Assembly: GCA_002296455.1 (NCBI GenBank)
Contig: DBJG01000067.1
Location: forward strand, 1-6,397
Source of the DNA: Caryophanales bacterium UBA782
GTDB lineage: Bacteria > Bacillota_I > Bacilli_A > RFN20 > CAG-826
DNA length: 6,397 nucleotides
Reading direction: 5' to 3'
The notes beneath the pieces were generated by a model. It was given only the letters and a program-made list of their open reading frames with translations. It did not search any database and was not told where the DNA came from. Made by a program: the position numbers and the translations under genes. Shown here in pieces: positions 5,141 to 6,397 of the stretch (position 1 is its first letter; the number at the start of each line of letters is the position of its first letter).

Positions 5141-6397
5141 AAAAAACGCAACAATTCCATTCAAAAAAGAATGACAATCAAAAGCGAAGAATTGAGAATT
5201 TCTCTTCTCGCCCCCATGGCGCAAAGAAGGAGGAATTCGCAAAAGTCAACGGAGGTGTCTTCGTCTATTCTAAGCCGCTTTCCGTTGCAGACTTAAGCAA
5301 AGCCATCAACGTTCCAAGTGTTCAAATCATCAAATTCCTCTTCGTGCAAGGAAAAATGGTGACAATTAATCAACTCCTTGATGATGAGACAATCGGCACG
5401 ATTTGTCTTGAATTCGGATACGATTTCAAAAAAGAGAAAGTGGTAGATGCCGACCATTTCGAAGAACTAGAGATTGTTGATGATCCAAAAGACCTTGTGG
5501 AGCGCCCGGCGATTGTAACCGTTATGGGGCACGTTGATCATGGTAAAACAACGTTAATTGACGCGATTCGTAATAGCGATGTCGCATCTCATGAGGCGGG
5601 TGGTATCAGTCAAGCGATTGGCGCTTATCAAAAAGAATACCAAGGGAAGAAGATTACTATCATTGATACCCCAGGGCACGCTGCGTTTACGGCGATGAGA
5701 GCGCGTGGCGCACAAGTCACCGATATCACAGTGCTTGTCGTCGCTGCAGATGATGGCGTTATGCCTCAGACATTAGAGGCCATCGATCATGCCAAAGCTG
5801 CAAAATGTGAAATCATCGTCGCGATTAACAAAATGGATAAGCCAGGCGCAAACCCCGAACGCGTGAAGCAAGAGCTTATGGCTCACGACGTTATTGCGGA
5901 AGATTATGGGGGCGAAGTCATGATGATTCCACTTTCCGCGAAAACCGGAGAGGGGATTAATGATTTGCTTGATGCGATATTAGTCAAAGCGGAGATGATG
6001 GAACTCAAAGCCAATCCTCGCCGCTACGCGATTGGTACCGTTCTTGAAAGCAATCTCGATAAGGGCGAAGGGCCAAAAGCAACTCTTTTGGTGCAAAATG
6101 GTACGCTCAATAATAGCGATTATGTCGTTGTTGGCGAAATCTACGGCAAGATCCGCCGTATGACTAACGAACATGGGAAAGTCGTTAAAACGGCTCCTCC
6201 AAGCACACCAGTTTCCGTTACAGGACTAAGTGCTGTTCCTAGTGCAGGTGATCGTTTCATGGCTTTCCCGACCGAAAAAGAAGCCAAAGCCATTGCCGAA
6301 CGTCGCGCTCTAGCCAAAAAAGAGCAAACGCAATCTGGCAGTGCGGCCCTTTCTTTGGCTGATTTGAATAACCTTGTGAATGCAGGGAAAATCAAAG
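5137..6397 (+). CDS. infB: Translation initiation factor IF-2, 3' end beyond window
   Basis: IF-2 is the GTPase that positions initiator fMet-tRNA on the 30S subunit and promotes 50S joining. The frame is open from ATG 5137 to the window end (420 codons, no stop), so the C-terminal tRNA-binding domain is missing. A basic, glutamine-rich start (1-36) leads to an IF2N domain (about 39-100, [20 protein letters not shown]). The G domain carries GHVDHGKT (131-138), [11 protein letters not shown] (154-164), DTPGHAAF (177-184), NKMD (231-234) and SAKTGEG (267-273). Domain II begins near YAIGTVLE (297-304) and includes [18 protein letters not shown]. Only about 130 residues precede the GTPase motifs, a short form typical of Mollicutes-like lineages. 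In the G2 motif Ala160 replaces the more usual His. AAAGGAG at 5125-5131 lies 5 nt before the ATG, which overlaps the ylxQ stop as ATGA. Confidence 0.96.
   Translation, partial: MKKTQQFHSKKNDNQKRRIENFSSRPHGAKKEEFAKVNGGVFVYSKPLSVADLSKAINVPSVQIIKFLFVQGKMVTINQLLDDETIGTICLEFGYDFKKEKVVDADHFEELEIVDDPKDLVERPAIVTVMGHVDHGKTTLIDAIRNSDVASHEAGGISQAIGAYQKEYQGKKITIIDTPGHAAFTAMRARGAQVTDITVLVVAADDGVMPQTLEAIDHAKAAKCEIIVAINKMDKPGANPERVKQELMAHDVIAEDYGGEVMMIPLSAKTGEGINDLLDAILVKAEMMELKANPRRYAIGTVLESNLDKGEGPKATLLVQNGTLNNSDYVVVGEIYGKIRRMTNEHGKVVKTAPPSTPVSVTGLSAVPSAGDRFMAFPTEKEAKAIAERRALAKKEQTQSGSAALSLADLNNLVNAGKIK

Noticed and set aside
1..6397. CRISPR arrays, tRNA or rRNA genes, insertion sequences, attachment sites
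   Set aside because: No regularly spaced repeats, cloverleaf-like segments, transposase motifs or paired terminal repeats were seen on reading both strands.

Overview
The window looks like chromosome of a low- to mid-GC Firmicute of the Bacilli/Erysipelotrichia/Mollicutes neighbourhood. The evidence is the gene order rimP-nusA-ylxR-ylxQ-infB on one strand, Firmicute-style Shine-Dalgarno sites, an infB product with a very short N-terminal region, and a NusA with a long charged C-terminal extension of the kind I associate with Mollicutes and Erysipelotrichia relatives. TGA is used as a stop (rimP, ylxQ) and tryptophan is TGG, so the genetic code is standard and this is not a Mycoplasma/Spiroplasma-type code. 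The species cannot be named from sequence alone.

Left part (1 to about 690): a very AT-rich stretch (about 26% GC by hand count over 1-180, against about 54% over 5641-5760 in infB). It carries one or two small unrecognised coding regions on the + strand. The two reading frames overlap at a T-run and may be one frameshifted gene. The base composition changes abruptly near 690, so this looks like a transferred or fast-evolving patch next to core genes.

Middle part (about 690 to 2271): a small nitroreductase-family flavoprotein on the - strand, transcribed divergently from a DegV-family fatty-acid-binding protein (FakB-like) on the + strand.

Right part (2272 to 6397): the translation/transcription-factor operon. 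A promoter candidate lies at 2289-2317, followed by a structured leader of about 85 nt. The leader has a bulged hairpin and then a strong intrinsic-terminator hairpin directly before the rimP ribosome binding site, which is the layout of an attenuator. The genes that follow are tightly packed: rimP (30S maturation), nusA (elongation/termination factor), ylxR (RNase P-associated RnpM family), ylxQ (L7Ae-like K-turn RNA-binding protein) and infB (IF-2, running off the window). NusA is a known autoregulator of this operon in other bacteria, so the leader hairpin is a plausible target of its own product.

The main oddities are these: ylxR is broken by an apparent one-base deletion as read; the left AT-rich gene shows a complementary one-base problem at another T-run; the rimP leader offers competing RNA pairings; and NusA has a C-terminal tail of about 200 residues. 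I see no CRISPR array, tRNA, rRNA or insertion sequence, and no clearly new defence or metabolic system.
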